Source: Polynucleobacter sp. 15G-AUS-farblos
GTDB taxonomy: Bacteria; Pseudomonadota; Gammaproteobacteria; Burkholderiales; Burkholderiaceae
Reading direction: 5' to 3'
Length of the DNA stretch: 64,000 nt
Assembly: GCF_018882445.1 (NCBI RefSeq)
Contig: NZ_JACVOM010000002.1
Coordinates: 302,303-366,302, forward strand
Below the pieces are notes generated by a model, which was given only the letters and a program-made list of their open reading frames with translations, made no database searches and was not told the origin of the DNA. Positions 18,370 to 27,655 of this stretch are shown here, piece after piece (within the stretch, counting starts at the first letter, position 1; each line of letters starts with the position of its first letter). The position numbers were made by a program, and so were the translations under genes.

Positions 18370-18527
18370 ACGATCTTTACCTTGCGGGCGTGAGCGTTTT
18401 GGAGGTTCACAGTGCCAGCCTCGAGCTGGTCACTCCCTGAGCCACTTAATGCACCCAAAGCAGAGTAGCCGTTCCACCTTGAACCTTAGGGTTCAGGATG
18501 ACGGCCTAGCGGCTAAGGCGGGGAATT
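18370..18527 (+). ncRNA. ssrS: 6S RNA
   Basis: The space after zapA carries conserved 6S RNA blocks: CCCTGAGCC near 18435, then CCACCTTGAACC, a short loop and GGGTTCAGGATGACGGCC, then TAGCGGCTAAGGCGGGG at the 3' side. The same blocks occur in the E. coli molecule in this order, and the position behind zapA is conserved. The RNA binds sigma-70 RNA polymerase holoenzyme and mimics an open promoter. Ends are approximate. A small extra hairpin (GTGCCAGC/GCTGGTCAC) sits in the 5' arm. Confidence 0.85.
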
Positions 18528-18528
18528 C

Positions 18529-19347
18529 ATGTTACTAAGTGATATTGCCATGCTATTGCTGTGTGGCAGTATCTCTGGATTTTTAGCAGGACTACTAGGC
18601 ATTGGGGGCGGCATGATTTTGGTGCCCTTCATGATTTTAGTTTTTAATCATCTCCACTTTGATCAAAGTGTGATCGTCCACATGGCGATTGCCTCAGGCA
18701 TGGCCACGATTCTTTTTACAACCACCTCAGCAATTTGGGCTCATCACAAACATGGCTCGATCGATTGGAATTTGGTGAAGATGCTCAGCCCTGGCTTAGT
18801 CATTGGCAGCTTATTTGGTGGCAGTGAACTTTTTGAAGCGCTGAATACCTCCTGGCTCTCACTCTTCTTTGCCGTCTTTATCGTGTACACCTCAATCCAA
18901 ATGATTCTTAATAAGAAACCTCAACCCGGCAGGGAACTTCCTGACTCAGTTGGCTTAGTTTCTTTTGGGGTGTTCGCGGGCACTTTGTCTAGCCTACTGG
19001 GTGCTGGTGGTGCATTTATTACCGTACCCTTCATGCTTTGGTGCAATGTAAAACCGCACGTTGCCATGGCTAGCTCATCTGGCTTAGGCCTCCCAATTGC
19101 TGCTGCTGCGACCATTGGCTATATGTATGGCAGTTGGGGTCATCCCAATCTTCCGCCGGGCTCATTAGGATTTGTCTATGTACCAGCAGTAGCGTGCATT
19201 GTTGCTGTGAGCGTTTTTACAGCACCCTTAGGCGCAAAAATGGCACGTAAACTCAATGTAGGTCAACTAAAACGCATCTTTGGTGTGATGCTGTTTTTCC
19301 TTGCAGCCTTCATGTTTAATGAAAGCCGCAAGGCATTTGGTTTCTAA
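18529..19347 (+). CDS. TauE/SafE-family (sulfite exporter-like) membrane protein
   Basis: A 272-residue integral membrane protein with about eight hydrophobic helices and the duplicated family motif: GLLGIGGGMILVPFM near residue 22 and SLLGAGGAFITVPFMLW near residue 154. Family members carry sulfite, sulfoacetate or other organic anions; the substrate here is unknown. The ATG comes directly after the 3' end of 6S RNA, with GGGG seven to ten bases upstream as the only ribosome-binding candidate. In many relatives the gene at this place is a folate enzyme, not a permease. Confidence 0.87.
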   Translation: MLLSDIAMLLLCGSISGFLAGLLGIGGGMILVPFMILVFNHLHFDQSVIVHMAIASGMATILFTTTSAIWAHHKHGSIDWNLVKMLSPGLVIGSLFGGSELFEALNTSWLSLFFAVFIVYTSIQMILNKKPQPGRELPDSVGLVSFGVFAGTLSSLLGAGGAFITVPFMLWCNVKPHVAMASSSGLGLPIAAAATIGYMYGSWGHPNLPPGSLGFVYVPAVACIVAVSVFTAPLGAKMARKLNVGQLKRIFGVMLFFLAAFMFNESRKAFGF

Positions 19348-19353
19348 ATACGA

Positions 19354-20877
19354 TTACTTCGTATATTGCTGACGCAAAATATTCTTTTGCACTTTACCCA
19401 TCGCATTGCGAGGTAAGTCAGAAACGATTTCTAAACGCTTCGGAATCTTGAAATTGGCAATCTGTGATTTCAAGCTTGCAATCATCGCCTCAGCATTGAG
19501 CTTAGCTCCCGCCTTCGGAACGACTAAAGCCATCACTGCTTCACCAAAATCTGGATGTGGGATACCAATCACGGCACTCTCATCAACACCATCCATATCA
19601 TCAATAAAGCCTTCAATTTCTTTTGGATAAACGTTGTATCCACCAGAAATAATCAGATCCTTGCTACGCCCAACAATACAGAGATAGTCTTTTGGTGCTT
19701 TGCCGCCGTTGGCATCGCCACCCCAGCGACCAACGTCGCCCGTTTTAAACCAACCATCTTTGGTAAATTCTTCTGCCGTCTTTTCCGGCATACGCCAGTA
19801 ACCCTTAAAGACATTTGGGCCCTTAACTTCAATGCTGCCGATTTCGTTAACCTTACAGGGCTTGCCATCTTCACCAACAACACGGACTTTTACACCTGGC
19901 AGAGGCAATCCAACTGAGCCACCAACGCGACTTCCTTTGTAAGGATTCGAAACCAGCATCACAGTTTCACTCATACCGTAACGCTCAAGGATGGGCTGGC
20001 CAATGACTTCTTTAAACGTGTTAAATGTTTCTGTTAACAGAGGTGCAGAGCCAGAAATAAACAAGCGCATATTGCGGGCCACCTGCTTAGTGAAACCTTT
20101 GTCAGCCAAGAGGCGAACATAGAAAGTTGGCACACCCATCATCACCGTAGATTGAGGCATATGCTTTAAGAGTTGCGCCGTATCTAAGCGTGGCAGCCAA
20201 ATCATCTTGCTACCATTAATCAAGGCACCATGAGCCGCTACGAACAAGCCATGCACGTGGAAAATTGGCAAGGCATGCAAGAGCACATCACCTTTTTTCC
20301 AAGCCCAGAACTTCTGTAAAACCTGAGCATTACTTCCGAGATTTTGATGCGTTAGCATAGCACCCTTGCTGCGGCCGGTAGTACCAGAGGTATACAAAAT
20401 TGCTGCAAGATCATCATCTTTTGCAGGTACAGTTTTAAATTGATCGCTCAAATGACCAGCGCGCTCTAATAAACTTCCCGTGCGGTTTTCGTCCAGGGTA
20501 AATACATGCTTAGTACCAGCTTTGAATGCCACTTTAGATACCCAAGAGAAGTTCTTGCTACTGCAAACCACGACTGCAGGTTCAGCATTCTCAAGAAAGT
20601 ACTGGATCTCAGCGGCTTGATACGCCGTATTGAGAGGGAGGTACACATAACCCGCACGAATCGTAGCCAGGTAAAGAAAAAGGGCTTCGGGTGACTTCTC
20701 AACCTGAACCGCTACCCTTGAACCTTTAGGAAGTTTGAGGCTTTTAAGCAGGTTGGCCAACTTTGCAGTGGCCCGCTCTAGATCCTCCCACGAGTAATAC
20801 AAACCGTCGTGCGTTTCTAGAGCACATGCTTTCTTGTCTTTTGGAAAACCTTTTTCCAATAAGGAATATAAATTCAT
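19354..20877 (-). CDS. matB: Malonyl-CoA ligase (malonate-CoA synthetase)
   Basis: An ANL-superfamily acyl-CoA ligase of 507 residues that activates malonate to malonyl-CoA with ATP. It has the AMP-binding signature ILYTSGTTGRSKGAMLTHQN near residue 162, YGMSETVM, the hinge WFKTGDVG, and the C-terminal PRNAMGKVQK with the catalytic Lys. The MatB assignment rests on the whole-protein resemblance and on the malonyl-CoA decarboxylase and Bug-type protein genes just upstream on the same strand. No ring-acid or fatty-acid genes argue for another substrate. Confidence 0.9.
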   Translation of the reverse strand: MNLYSLLEKGFPKDKKACALETHDGLYYSWEDLERATAKLANLLKSLKLPKGSRVAVQVEKSPEALFLYLATIRAGYVYLPLNTAYQAAEIQYFLENAEPAVVVCSSKNFSWVSKVAFKAGTKHVFTLDENRTGSLLERAGHLSDQFKTVPAKDDDLAAILYTSGTTGRSKGAMLTHQNLGSNAQVLQKFWAWKKGDVLLHALPIFHVHGLFVAAHGALINGSKMIWLPRLDTAQLLKHMPQSTVMMGVPTFYVRLLADKGFTKQVARNMRLFISGSAPLLTETFNTFKEVIGQPILERYGMSETVMLVSNPYKGSRVGGSVGLPLPGVKVRVVGEDGKPCKVNEIGSIEVKGPNVFKGYWRMPEKTAEEFTKDGWFKTGDVGRWGGDANGGKAPKDYLCIVGRSKDLIISGGYNVYPKEIEGFIDDMDGVDESAVIGIPHPDFGEAVMALVVPKAGAKLNAEAMIASLKSQIANFKIPKRLEIVSDLPRNAMGKVQKNILRQQYTK

Positions 20878-20923
20878 TAGAGCCTCAAACCAAACTTAAT
20901 CGTATTTAAAAATTACTGAATTG

Positions 20924-21907
20924 TTAATCTAACTTGGCGCCAGAAGCCTTAGCTACTACAGCCCAACGTTTGATATCTGCATTGATAAATTTAGCAAATG
21001 CATCGCCACTTAGATTGGGTGTATCAGAACCGTTATTAGTCCAAATACTTTTGAGCTCAGGATTATTAATTGCCTTGAGCACTTCAGCAGTCATCTTGTC
21101 GATGATGGGCTGTGGAGTACCTTTAGGAGCAAATAAACCATACCAAGTTGATACTTCATATCCAACTAAACCTGCCTCAGCAGCGGTTGGAACATTTGGA
21201 AAGCCTGGCGCACGCTTCTGTGAAGCCACTGCTAAAGCAACGATGGCCCCATTTTTAATTTGTGGCGCAGATGATCCCAAGCCATCAAACTCAATATCCA
21301 CCTGGCCAGCGATCAAGTCTTGCATCGCAGGACCTGCTCCACGGTAAGGAATGTGGGTAATAAAGGTTTTAGTCAGCATCTTAAATTGCTCACCAGCCAA
21401 GTGATGGGAAGACCCATTTCCGGCAGAGGCGTAATTAAACTTGCCTGGGTACTTTTTCAGGAGCGCAATAAACTCTTTTAAATCTTTAACTTGGACATTT
21501 TTAGGATTCACCACAATGACTTGTGGTGGATTTGCAATCATGGCAATAGGAACAAAACTCTTTTCAATGTCGTAATCTAAATTGGGGTACATTGCGGGCG
21601 CAATCGCATGATGGGCTGCACCGACAAAAAAGGTGTATCCATCAGGAGCTGCCTTAGCTGCTATCGAAGCACCGAGAGTGCCACCTGCGCCACCACGGTT
21701 ATCAATAATGATCTGCTTACCCATCTGCTTTGTTAATTGAGCCGCCAAAGGACGGGCAAAAGCATCTGTTCCACCGCCTGCTGGGAACGGCACCACAAAT
21801 GTAATTGGTTTAGTTGGCCATTCTTGAGCGATTGCCATTAATGGGCTAGCACATAAAATTAATAGTGCTTTTTTAAGTAATCCATTCAAGCTTGCTTGCT
21901 TAGTCAT
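20924..21907 (-). CDS. Bug/TctC-family periplasmic solute-binding protein (malonate cluster)
   Basis: A tripartite tricarboxylate transporter binding protein of about 327 residues. It has a signal peptide (GLLKKALLILCASPLMAIAQ) and Bug-family stretches PITFVVPFPAGGGTDAFARP, IIDNRGGAGGTLG and VDIEFDGLGSSAPQIKNG. I start at the ATG at 21907 because GGAGGA lies seven bases upstream; a longer frame from 21922 would put this motif inside the gene. Between the malonyl-CoA decarboxylase and ligase genes, it probably binds malonate or a related dicarboxylate. The TctA and TctB membrane partners are not in the window. Confidence 0.9.
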   Translation of the reverse strand: MTKQASLNGLLKKALLILCASPLMAIAQEWPTKPITFVVPFPAGGGTDAFARPLAAQLTKQMGKQIIIDNRGGAGGTLGASIAAKAAPDGYTFFVGAAHHAIAPAMYPNLDYDIEKSFVPIAMIANPPQVIVVNPKNVQVKDLKEFIALLKKYPGKFNYASAGNGSSHHLAGEQFKMLTKTFITHIPYRGAGPAMQDLIAGQVDIEFDGLGSSAPQIKNGAIVALAVASQKRAPGFPNVPTAAEAGLVGYEVSTWYGLFAPKGTPQPIIDKMTAEVLKAINNPELKSIWTNNGSDTPNLSGDAFAKFINADIKRWAVVAKASGAKLD

Positions 21908-22034
21908 CACTGTCTCCTCCATTTGCCATTTTTCTTGGCTTGTTTATCTACTATCGGTCTTTTAAGGCCTGTATCAATTTAAAGCATTTTACGGCGTATC
22001 AGAACAACTGCTGCCAAACATATCTAAACTGCAT

Positions 22035-23339
22035 TTAAAACGTCATTAGGCGCCCTACCCCACGTGAATAATCAATTTCACCACGCGTAAAGCGCTCGTG
22101 GTTCTCCTCCACAGCAGAGAGATCGTAGAGATAGTTCACCATGAGTGAAGCAGACTGACGCAAGCCTTTGCGAGACAAATCACCGGCCCAATTAATTTGA
22201 TGTAAACGAGCACCATTACCTAAGTGAAACTTCGCTACAGGGTTACCATTTCTTCCAGCAGATCCCAAGCCCAAATAAATACTCGCCAAGCACATTAAGG
22301 CAGATTTTTCTTTTGCGCTTGCATTGTCAGGATGCCAACCAGCACCCAAACGCTCTGTCCAGGAGCGATTATTGAATTCTAAGATTTGGAGTGCTTGATC
22401 ACGCGCCGTCCGAATAGCTGGCTTTAATTGCGCTCCTGATTTTTGATCTCCAATATCAGCACCTGCTGCAATCCAGTCCACAAAACCTGGAATCGGTGAT
22501 AGCGTGACAAAAGTCTTCAGACTAGGAAATTCCGCATGCAACTGCTCCGCCACACGCTTGATTAAGAAATTACCCATGGATACGCCACGCAGTCCAGGCT
22601 CGCAATTGCTAATGGAATAAAAAGCGGCTACCTTATATTGAGACGCTTGATGCATCGTCTCTGCTTTTTTATCTACCAACGGTGTAATTACCGCCGGGAT
22701 ATCTGGCAGGAGAGCAACTTCAACAAATATCAGCGGCTCATGAGGCAATTGCGGATGAAAAAATGCAAAGCAACGACGATCAGGCTGCAGACGGCGGCGC
22801 AAGTCATCCCATCCATCAATGGCATGAACTGCCTCGTGTTGAATTAATTTTTCAAGCACCTCTGCAGGGGATTTCCAATCCACCCGATGCATCTTCAAAA
22901 ACCCCGGATTAAACCAGGAAGACAGCAAGTGGCGCAAATCAAAATCCACGGCCGTTAACTCGGGTTGCTTTTCTAATAACTGTAAAAGATCTCGACGCAT
23001 CTCCACTAAAGCAGCAGTGCCATTACTGGCTCGGTTCAGGCGACGAAATAATTCTTGTCTTGGTGGCTCAGTAACGCGCTGCAATTTAATGTAATTGCGA
23101 GCATTTGCTTCTGCAGAGAAATGTTGAGCCGCTGTCATCACTGCTGCTGGATCAGGATTGAGCTTCCCAAATAAAAAAGTAAAGAATTTAGCGTGCTGAT
23201 CTTTGGATAACTTCCGATAGTTATTGATCACATCATCTGCCATGCTGACCGCATTAGATTCTCCGCGTTCAGAAATGAGGCGATTTACCGCCCCCGTGAG
23301 ACGCGAAAAATAGCGGGCTTTTGCGAGCTTTTCAAGCAT
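22035..23339 (-). CDS. matA: Malonyl-CoA decarboxylase
   Basis: Converts malonyl-CoA to acetyl-CoA and CO2. The 434 residues show an N-terminal helical domain and a C-terminal acetyltransferase-like domain. The motifs SNCEPGLRGVSMGNFLIK, TLSPIPGFVDW and FHLGNGARLHQINWAGD closely match the mitochondrial and bacterial enzymes and include the expected catalytic Ser and His. It is the first gene of a minus-strand unit with the Bug protein and matB, giving a complete malonate to acetyl-CoA route. No dedicated MatR-type regulator is adjacent. Confidence 0.94.
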   Translation of the reverse strand: MLEKLAKARYFSRLTGAVNRLISERGESNAVSMADDVINNYRKLSKDQHAKFFTFLFGKLNPDPAAVMTAAQHFSAEANARNYIKLQRVTEPPRQELFRRLNRASNGTAALVEMRRDLLQLLEKQPELTAVDFDLRHLLSSWFNPGFLKMHRVDWKSPAEVLEKLIQHEAVHAIDGWDDLRRRLQPDRRCFAFFHPQLPHEPLIFVEVALLPDIPAVITPLVDKKAETMHQASQYKVAAFYSISNCEPGLRGVSMGNFLIKRVAEQLHAEFPSLKTFVTLSPIPGFVDWIAAGADIGDQKSGAQLKPAIRTARDQALQILEFNNRSWTERLGAGWHPDNASAKEKSALMCLASIYLGLGSAGRNGNPVAKFHLGNGARLHQINWAGDLSRKGLRQSASLMVNYLYDLSAVEENHERFTRGEIDYSRGVGRLMTF

Positions 23340-23485
23340 GGTTTTCTTTCAAAGAAAGGGAGGCGTGGTGAATCATTGATCGATCAATGATAGCGATAGT
23401 TCAAAAAACTTGCATGAAGCGATCGAGCTAGAACCTAGGCAGTTGCAGGCTCAGATTCAGATGACTAACTTGGATTACTAAGAAA

Positions 23486-24274
23486 TTAGACTGATTTAGA
23501 TTTAAAAGCCGTCATTAAATACACCCCAAAGATGATCATAGGGACACATAGCCACTGACCCATGGATAGGCCAAGACCTAAAAGCCCCAGAAAGGCATCA
23601 GGTTCACGCGCATATTCGGCTAAAAAGCGGCAGACGCCATAGCCGAGCAGGAATAGGCCTGAAACTTGCCCAACGCGACGCGGCTTACTCGAATAGACCC
23701 ACAATACCAAGCCCAGCAATATGCCCTCACCGAGGAATTGATAAATCTGTGAAGGATGGCGCGGAATCGTATCAACCAAGGGAAATACCATCGCCCAAGG
23801 CAAATCGGTAGGTCTTCCCCAAAGCTCGCCATTAATGAAATTTCCGAGACGTCCAAATGCCAAACCAAAGGGGACCAAGGGCGCCACTAGATCACCGACT
23901 ACAAAAAAAGTAGTGTGTCGCTTACGGGCAAACCAATAGAGTGCAAGCAAGACACCCAATAATCCACCATGAAAAGACATCCCGCCTTCCCAGATTTTGA
24001 GAATATCTAGAGGATGTGAAAGATAGTGCCCCGGCATATAAAACAAGGCGTAACCAATTCGACCTCCTAAGACCACGCCCAACACGCCAGCAAATAATAA
24101 ATCTTCAAGATCTTTATAAGTCCACCCTAATGCTTGATAGCGTGGCGCCCGAATACGCAATCTACCCAACAATAAGAACTGTGCAAAGGCGAGTAGATAC
24201 ATCAATCCATACCAATGAATCGCAAAGGATCCAATGCGGATAGCTGCGGGATCAATCTGAGGGTGAATCAGCAT
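23486..24274 (-). CDS. lgt: Prolipoprotein diacylglyceryl transferase
   Basis: An inner-membrane enzyme that adds diacylglyceryl to the lipobox Cys of prolipoproteins. The 262 residues have about seven hydrophobic helices and the Lgt signature [14 protein letters not shown] near residue 140, an HGGLLG segment with the important His, and PRHPSQIYQ. Its start shares a base with the holC stop (TAATG), so the two genes are coupled. The 146 bases upstream of matA and downstream of this gene hold no gene that I can see. Confidence 0.97.
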   Translation of the reverse strand: MLIHPQIDPAAIRIGSFAIHWYGLMYLLAFAQFLLLGRLRIRAPRYQALGWTYKDLEDLLFAGVLGVVLGGRIGYALFYMPGHYLSHPLDILKIWEGGMSFHGGLLGVLLALYWFARKRHTTFFVVGDLVAPLVPFGLAFGRLGNFINGELWGRPTDLPWAMVFPLVDTIPRHPSQIYQFLGEGILLGLVLWVYSSKPRRVGQVSGLFLLGYGVCRFLAEYAREPDAFLGLLGLGLSMGQWLCVPMIIFGVYLMTAFKSKSV

Positions 24275-24741
24275 TAGGCGCTCTTAGATTGATCGAAGTT
24301 ATGTAACTCATGCCCAAGATCTCGATAGGCCTTGTATCGCTCACGGCCAGCTAGACGCTCTGCTTCATTCACAGTGACGACCTCAACGATTCTGGGAAAG
24401 CGCTCTACTAAAGCTGCAACATCCTTGGGCATACGCATACCTAAATGAATCATGACGTCTGCATGCGGAATCTGTAGCAAGGCAGGCGAAGCAAAATCAT
24501 CAGTCAAAACAATCGGGGTTTCTGCGGCAGCCTCATCATCAATAAAACAATGGGGTAAAAAATCAGGACCACTAAAAGTCCACAGCAATTCATCTAATTT
24601 TTTGAGATCCACTATCTCGCCCACCATCACAATTTGACGGACTGGCTGCCCATTAGCTGTACCGCTCCAAATGCGACGAGTTAATCGACAGGCATATTGG
24701 AGTTTGTCAGCAACATTACTATGAAAATCGATACGGGCCAT
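24274..24741 (-). CDS. holC: DNA polymerase III subunit chi
   Basis: The clamp-loader accessory subunit that links SSB to the psi subunit. The 155 residues match the chi family: [21 protein letters not shown] at the N-terminus, the central [17 protein letters not shown] and the C-terminal [12 protein letters not shown]. It lies 30 bases after pepA, an arrangement (pepA-holC) conserved in many proteobacteria, which strengthens the call in this fast-evolving family. Confidence 0.93.
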   Translation of the reverse strand: MARIDFHSNVADKLQYACRLTRRIWSGTANGQPVRQIVMVGEIVDLKKLDELLWTFSGPDFLPHCFIDDEAAAETPIVLTDDFASPALLQIPHADVMIHLGMRMPKDVAALVERFPRIVEVVTVNEAERLAGRERYKAYRDLGHELHNFDQSKSA

Positions 24742-24771
24742 GATGAGTGAACTAAGTGACCTATCCTAATC

Positions 24772-26382
24772 TTAACTTTGCTCAAGCAAGTAATTCAGTA
24801 GCAATGGAACTGGCCGGCCTGTAGATCCTTTTGCCGCACCACTCTTCCATGCCGTGCCTGCGATATCTAAATGAGCCCATTTATATTTCTCAGTAAAACG
24901 AGATAAGAAGCAGGCTGCAGTCACGCTTCCAGCTGGACGACCACCAATATTGGCGACGTCAGCAAAATTGGATTTGAGCTGCTCGTGGTATGCCGCATCC
25001 AGAGGGAGACGCCACACAGTATCTAAAGAAGCATTACCAGCTTTAGTTAAAGCGTTTACAAGGCCTTCATCATCTGAAAATAAGCCGCTATGCACATGTC
25101 CCAAAGCAATAATGCAAGCACCTGTTAAGGTAGCAACATCAATTACTGCCTTTGGTTTAAAGCGCTCAACATAGGTTAAGGCATCACACAAAATCAGACG
25201 GCCTTCAGCGTCAGTATTGAGCACCTCAATAGTCTGGCCAGACATGCTTTTCACAATATCGCCAGGACGAGTTGCCCTACCGGACGGCATATTCTCGCAA
25301 GTAGGCACAACACCAATCACATTTTTTTTCAACTTCATCAAAGCGGCGGCATACATTGTTCCAATTACAGATGCGGCACCGCACATGTCGTACTTCATTT
25401 CATCCATGGCTTCACCAGGCTTCAGTGAGATACCGCCTGTATCAAAAGTAATCCCTTTGCCAACCAAAACAATGGGGGCCTCATTTGCCTTACCGCCTTG
25501 ATGACGCATCACAATAAATTGTGGTGGCGTGTCAGAACCTTTAGCCACTGATAAGAATGAGCCCATGCCTAAAGCTTCAATTTGCTTAAGACCCAAGACT
25601 TCTACTTTTAGGCTTGCCTTCTTCGCAAGACCTTGAGCCGCTTTTCCTAAATACGTTGGCGTGCAAATATTCGGCGGCAGGTTTCCTAAATCTTTCGCCA
25701 GATTCATCCCTTCAACCATGGCAATGCCTTGTGCTACTGCATCCTTGATCTCTTTACTGCAAGCATCATTACCCGCAAATACCAAATGCTTAAAAGTATC
25801 TGGATGGTCTTTAGCTTTAAATTTCATGGCCGGTTGACGAACACCGAAGCGATAAGCCTGATCACCTGCATATTGAATGGTCAGTCGTACTTCATCAGCA
25901 ATGAGATTTACTTGATGCATTAAAGAAAAGCTCGGTACAAACCACAGTGCATTCTCAATTGAATTTCCGCTGAGTACTTTTAAGGCAGCGCGCGCAATCT
26001 TTGAATAGGAGAGCAAAGTACGGTCGCTCACATGATGCGCATCTCCCAAACCAACCAACAAGACCCGTTTTGCCTTCACTCCACTAGCAGCCCAAGATTT
26101 TTCAGCTCTGAGTACACAAATTGAAGCAGGTTTGGCATCCAGATCGCCAAGTACATTGGCATGGGTGACCGAACCGCCCAATAGTTGATCGAGCTCAGTC
26201 AAATAGCTAGACTTGGCTTTAGCTGCTTTAGCTCCCCCAAAACCATCTAGATCAGCCTTTGAATATGCCAGCACCAAACAATCGGTGTTATGGGCTAAGA
26301 GGCTTTTGAGGCTAGGTTTAAGCGATTTTTGGCTCTCAAGGTCAGCTTGAGGGAAAATCTTGGTACTGAATTGAATTGTCAT
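24772..26382 (-). CDS. pepA: Leucyl aminopeptidase (cytosol aminopeptidase)
   Basis: An M17 dinuclear-metal aminopeptidase. The 536 residues are slightly longer than the E. coli protein. It has the catalytic C-terminal domain with GKGITFDTGGISLKPG (metal-ligand Lys and Asp), MKYDMCGAA and the family signature NTDAEGRLIL. An N-terminal domain of about 190 residues precedes it. In enterics PepA also binds DNA in site-specific recombination; whether that holds here is unknown. It diverges from lptF across 148 bases. Confidence 0.96.
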   Translation of the reverse strand: MTIQFSTKIFPQADLESQKSLKPSLKSLLAHNTDCLVLAYSKADLDGFGGAKAAKAKSSYLTELDQLLGGSVTHANVLGDLDAKPASICVLRAEKSWAASGVKAKRVLLVGLGDAHHVSDRTLLSYSKIARAALKVLSGNSIENALWFVPSFSLMHQVNLIADEVRLTIQYAGDQAYRFGVRQPAMKFKAKDHPDTFKHLVFAGNDACSKEIKDAVAQGIAMVEGMNLAKDLGNLPPNICTPTYLGKAAQGLAKKASLKVEVLGLKQIEALGMGSFLSVAKGSDTPPQFIVMRHQGGKANEAPIVLVGKGITFDTGGISLKPGEAMDEMKYDMCGAASVIGTMYAAALMKLKKNVIGVVPTCENMPSGRATRPGDIVKSMSGQTIEVLNTDAEGRLILCDALTYVERFKPKAVIDVATLTGACIIALGHVHSGLFSDDEGLVNALTKAGNASLDTVWRLPLDAAYHEQLKSNFADVANIGGRPAGSVTAACFLSRFTEKYKWAHLDIAGTAWKSGAAKGSTGRPVPLLLNYLLEQS

Positions 26383-26530
26383 AATTTAACGCGTTATTAA
26401 TAAGTAAATTCAAGAGGAAAAAGGATATTTATCCATTATCCTCCGACATGAAGATGAACATCGCTAACAGCCTCAATATAAGCCATTTACTAGCCTAGAA
26501 TCCTGCCAAACACCAAGCCGATCACAGTCC

Positions 26531-27655
26531 ATGATTTTTAAACGAGCCCTTCGCCGCGAACTCAGTTTTACTACTGGTGGCGTCTTCTTGGTGCTAGTGA
26601 CAATCATGATTACCTCTTTGGTGATTCGTATCTTGGGATTTGCGGCCAATGGCGCAGTCAACCCTGAAGATGCCATTGTTTTAATCGCCCTTGCAACGCT
26701 GGGGTATTTAGCCGTTTTGCTCACGGTGTCACTTTTTGTCGCAACCCTAATCGTCTTGGTACGTTGGTACAAAGACTCAGAAATGATTGTGTGGTTTGCA
26801 AGCGGCCTGAGTGTGACTAGTCTCATTAGACCCATACTGCAGTTTGCCATTCCCCTCATCATCATCATTGCGCTCTTAGCACTCTTCGTATGGCCATGGG
26901 CTAATCGCGAATCCACTCTCATTAGTCAACGCTTTCAACAGCGCGATGATGTATCTATGGTGACTGCCGGACAATTTAAAGAATCCGCCAAAGCTGAGCG
27001 CGTCTTTTTTATCGAAGAGTTAGATATTGATAAAAGCGAAGTTAAAAATATCTTTGTAGCTGACAATAAAAATGGGCGTCTTAGTATTGCAGTAGCCTCT
27101 ACAGGCTATATTCAAAATAGCGAAGGTGGGGAGAAATCGATCGTTCTAAATAATGGGCGTCGCTATGAAGGCAACCCTACTGAACCCAACTTTAGAATTT
27201 TGGAATTTAACGAGTACACCACCAAGATCCGCAGCAAGGATGCGATGGCACCCGCTCCTCGAGATCGAGAAAAAACTATCACTGAGCTACTGAATGACCC
27301 AAACCCCAAAGCAGAAAACCAAAATCTTGGTGAGTTATTGTGGCGCATTGGCCTCCCACTCATGGCTCTAGGCTTGGTTTTAATTGCCATTCCCTTGGCT
27401 TATGTCAATCCAAGACTTGGCAGCTATACAGCCATGTTCTATGCGGTATTAATCTATCTCATTTATAGCAACCTTCTCAACCTGATGCAGAACTATGTAT
27501 CGCAGGGCAAGATCAATGTAATGCTAGGTGTGTGGCCAATCCACTTACTCGCCCTACTGATTGCTACCGCCTTGATACGCAATCGTATTAATCCATCCCT
27601 TAAGTGGTGGCGCCGGCAATTACCTGCGGCATTTGGAAAAAATCAAGCGTCATGA
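26531..27655 (+). CDS. lptF: LPS export ABC transporter permease LptF
   Basis: One of the paired permeases of the LptB2FG complex that extracts lipopolysaccharide from the inner membrane. The 374 residues follow the family plan: helices near residues 10-125, a periplasmic beta-jellyroll domain (about 130-265), then three C-terminal helices. The N-terminal MIFKRALRRELSFTTGGVFLVL is typical. Its stop overlaps the lptG ATG (ATGA). It diverges from pepA, as in many proteobacteria. Confidence 0.94.
   Translation: MIFKRALRRELSFTTGGVFLVLVTIMITSLVIRILGFAANGAVNPEDAIVLIALATLGYLAVLLTVSLFVATLIVLVRWYKDSEMIVWFASGLSVTSLIRPILQFAIPLIIIIALLALFVWPWANRESTLISQRFQQRDDVSMVTAGQFKESAKAERVFFIEELDIDKSEVKNIFVADNKNGRLSIAVASTGYIQNSEGGEKSIVLNNGRRYEGNPTEPNFRILEFNEYTTKIRSKDAMAPAPRDREKTITELLNDPNPKAENQNLGELLWRIGLPLMALGLVLIAIPLAYVNPRLGSYTAMFYAVLIYLIYSNLLNLMQNYVSQGKINVMLGVWPIHLLALLIATALIRNRINPSLKWWRRQLPAAFGKNQAS

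Noticed and set aside
26473..26922. 149-residue minus-strand ORF over the start of lptF
   Set aside because: It runs antisense to a well-supported lptF N-terminus and has low-complexity composition with no recognisable motif.
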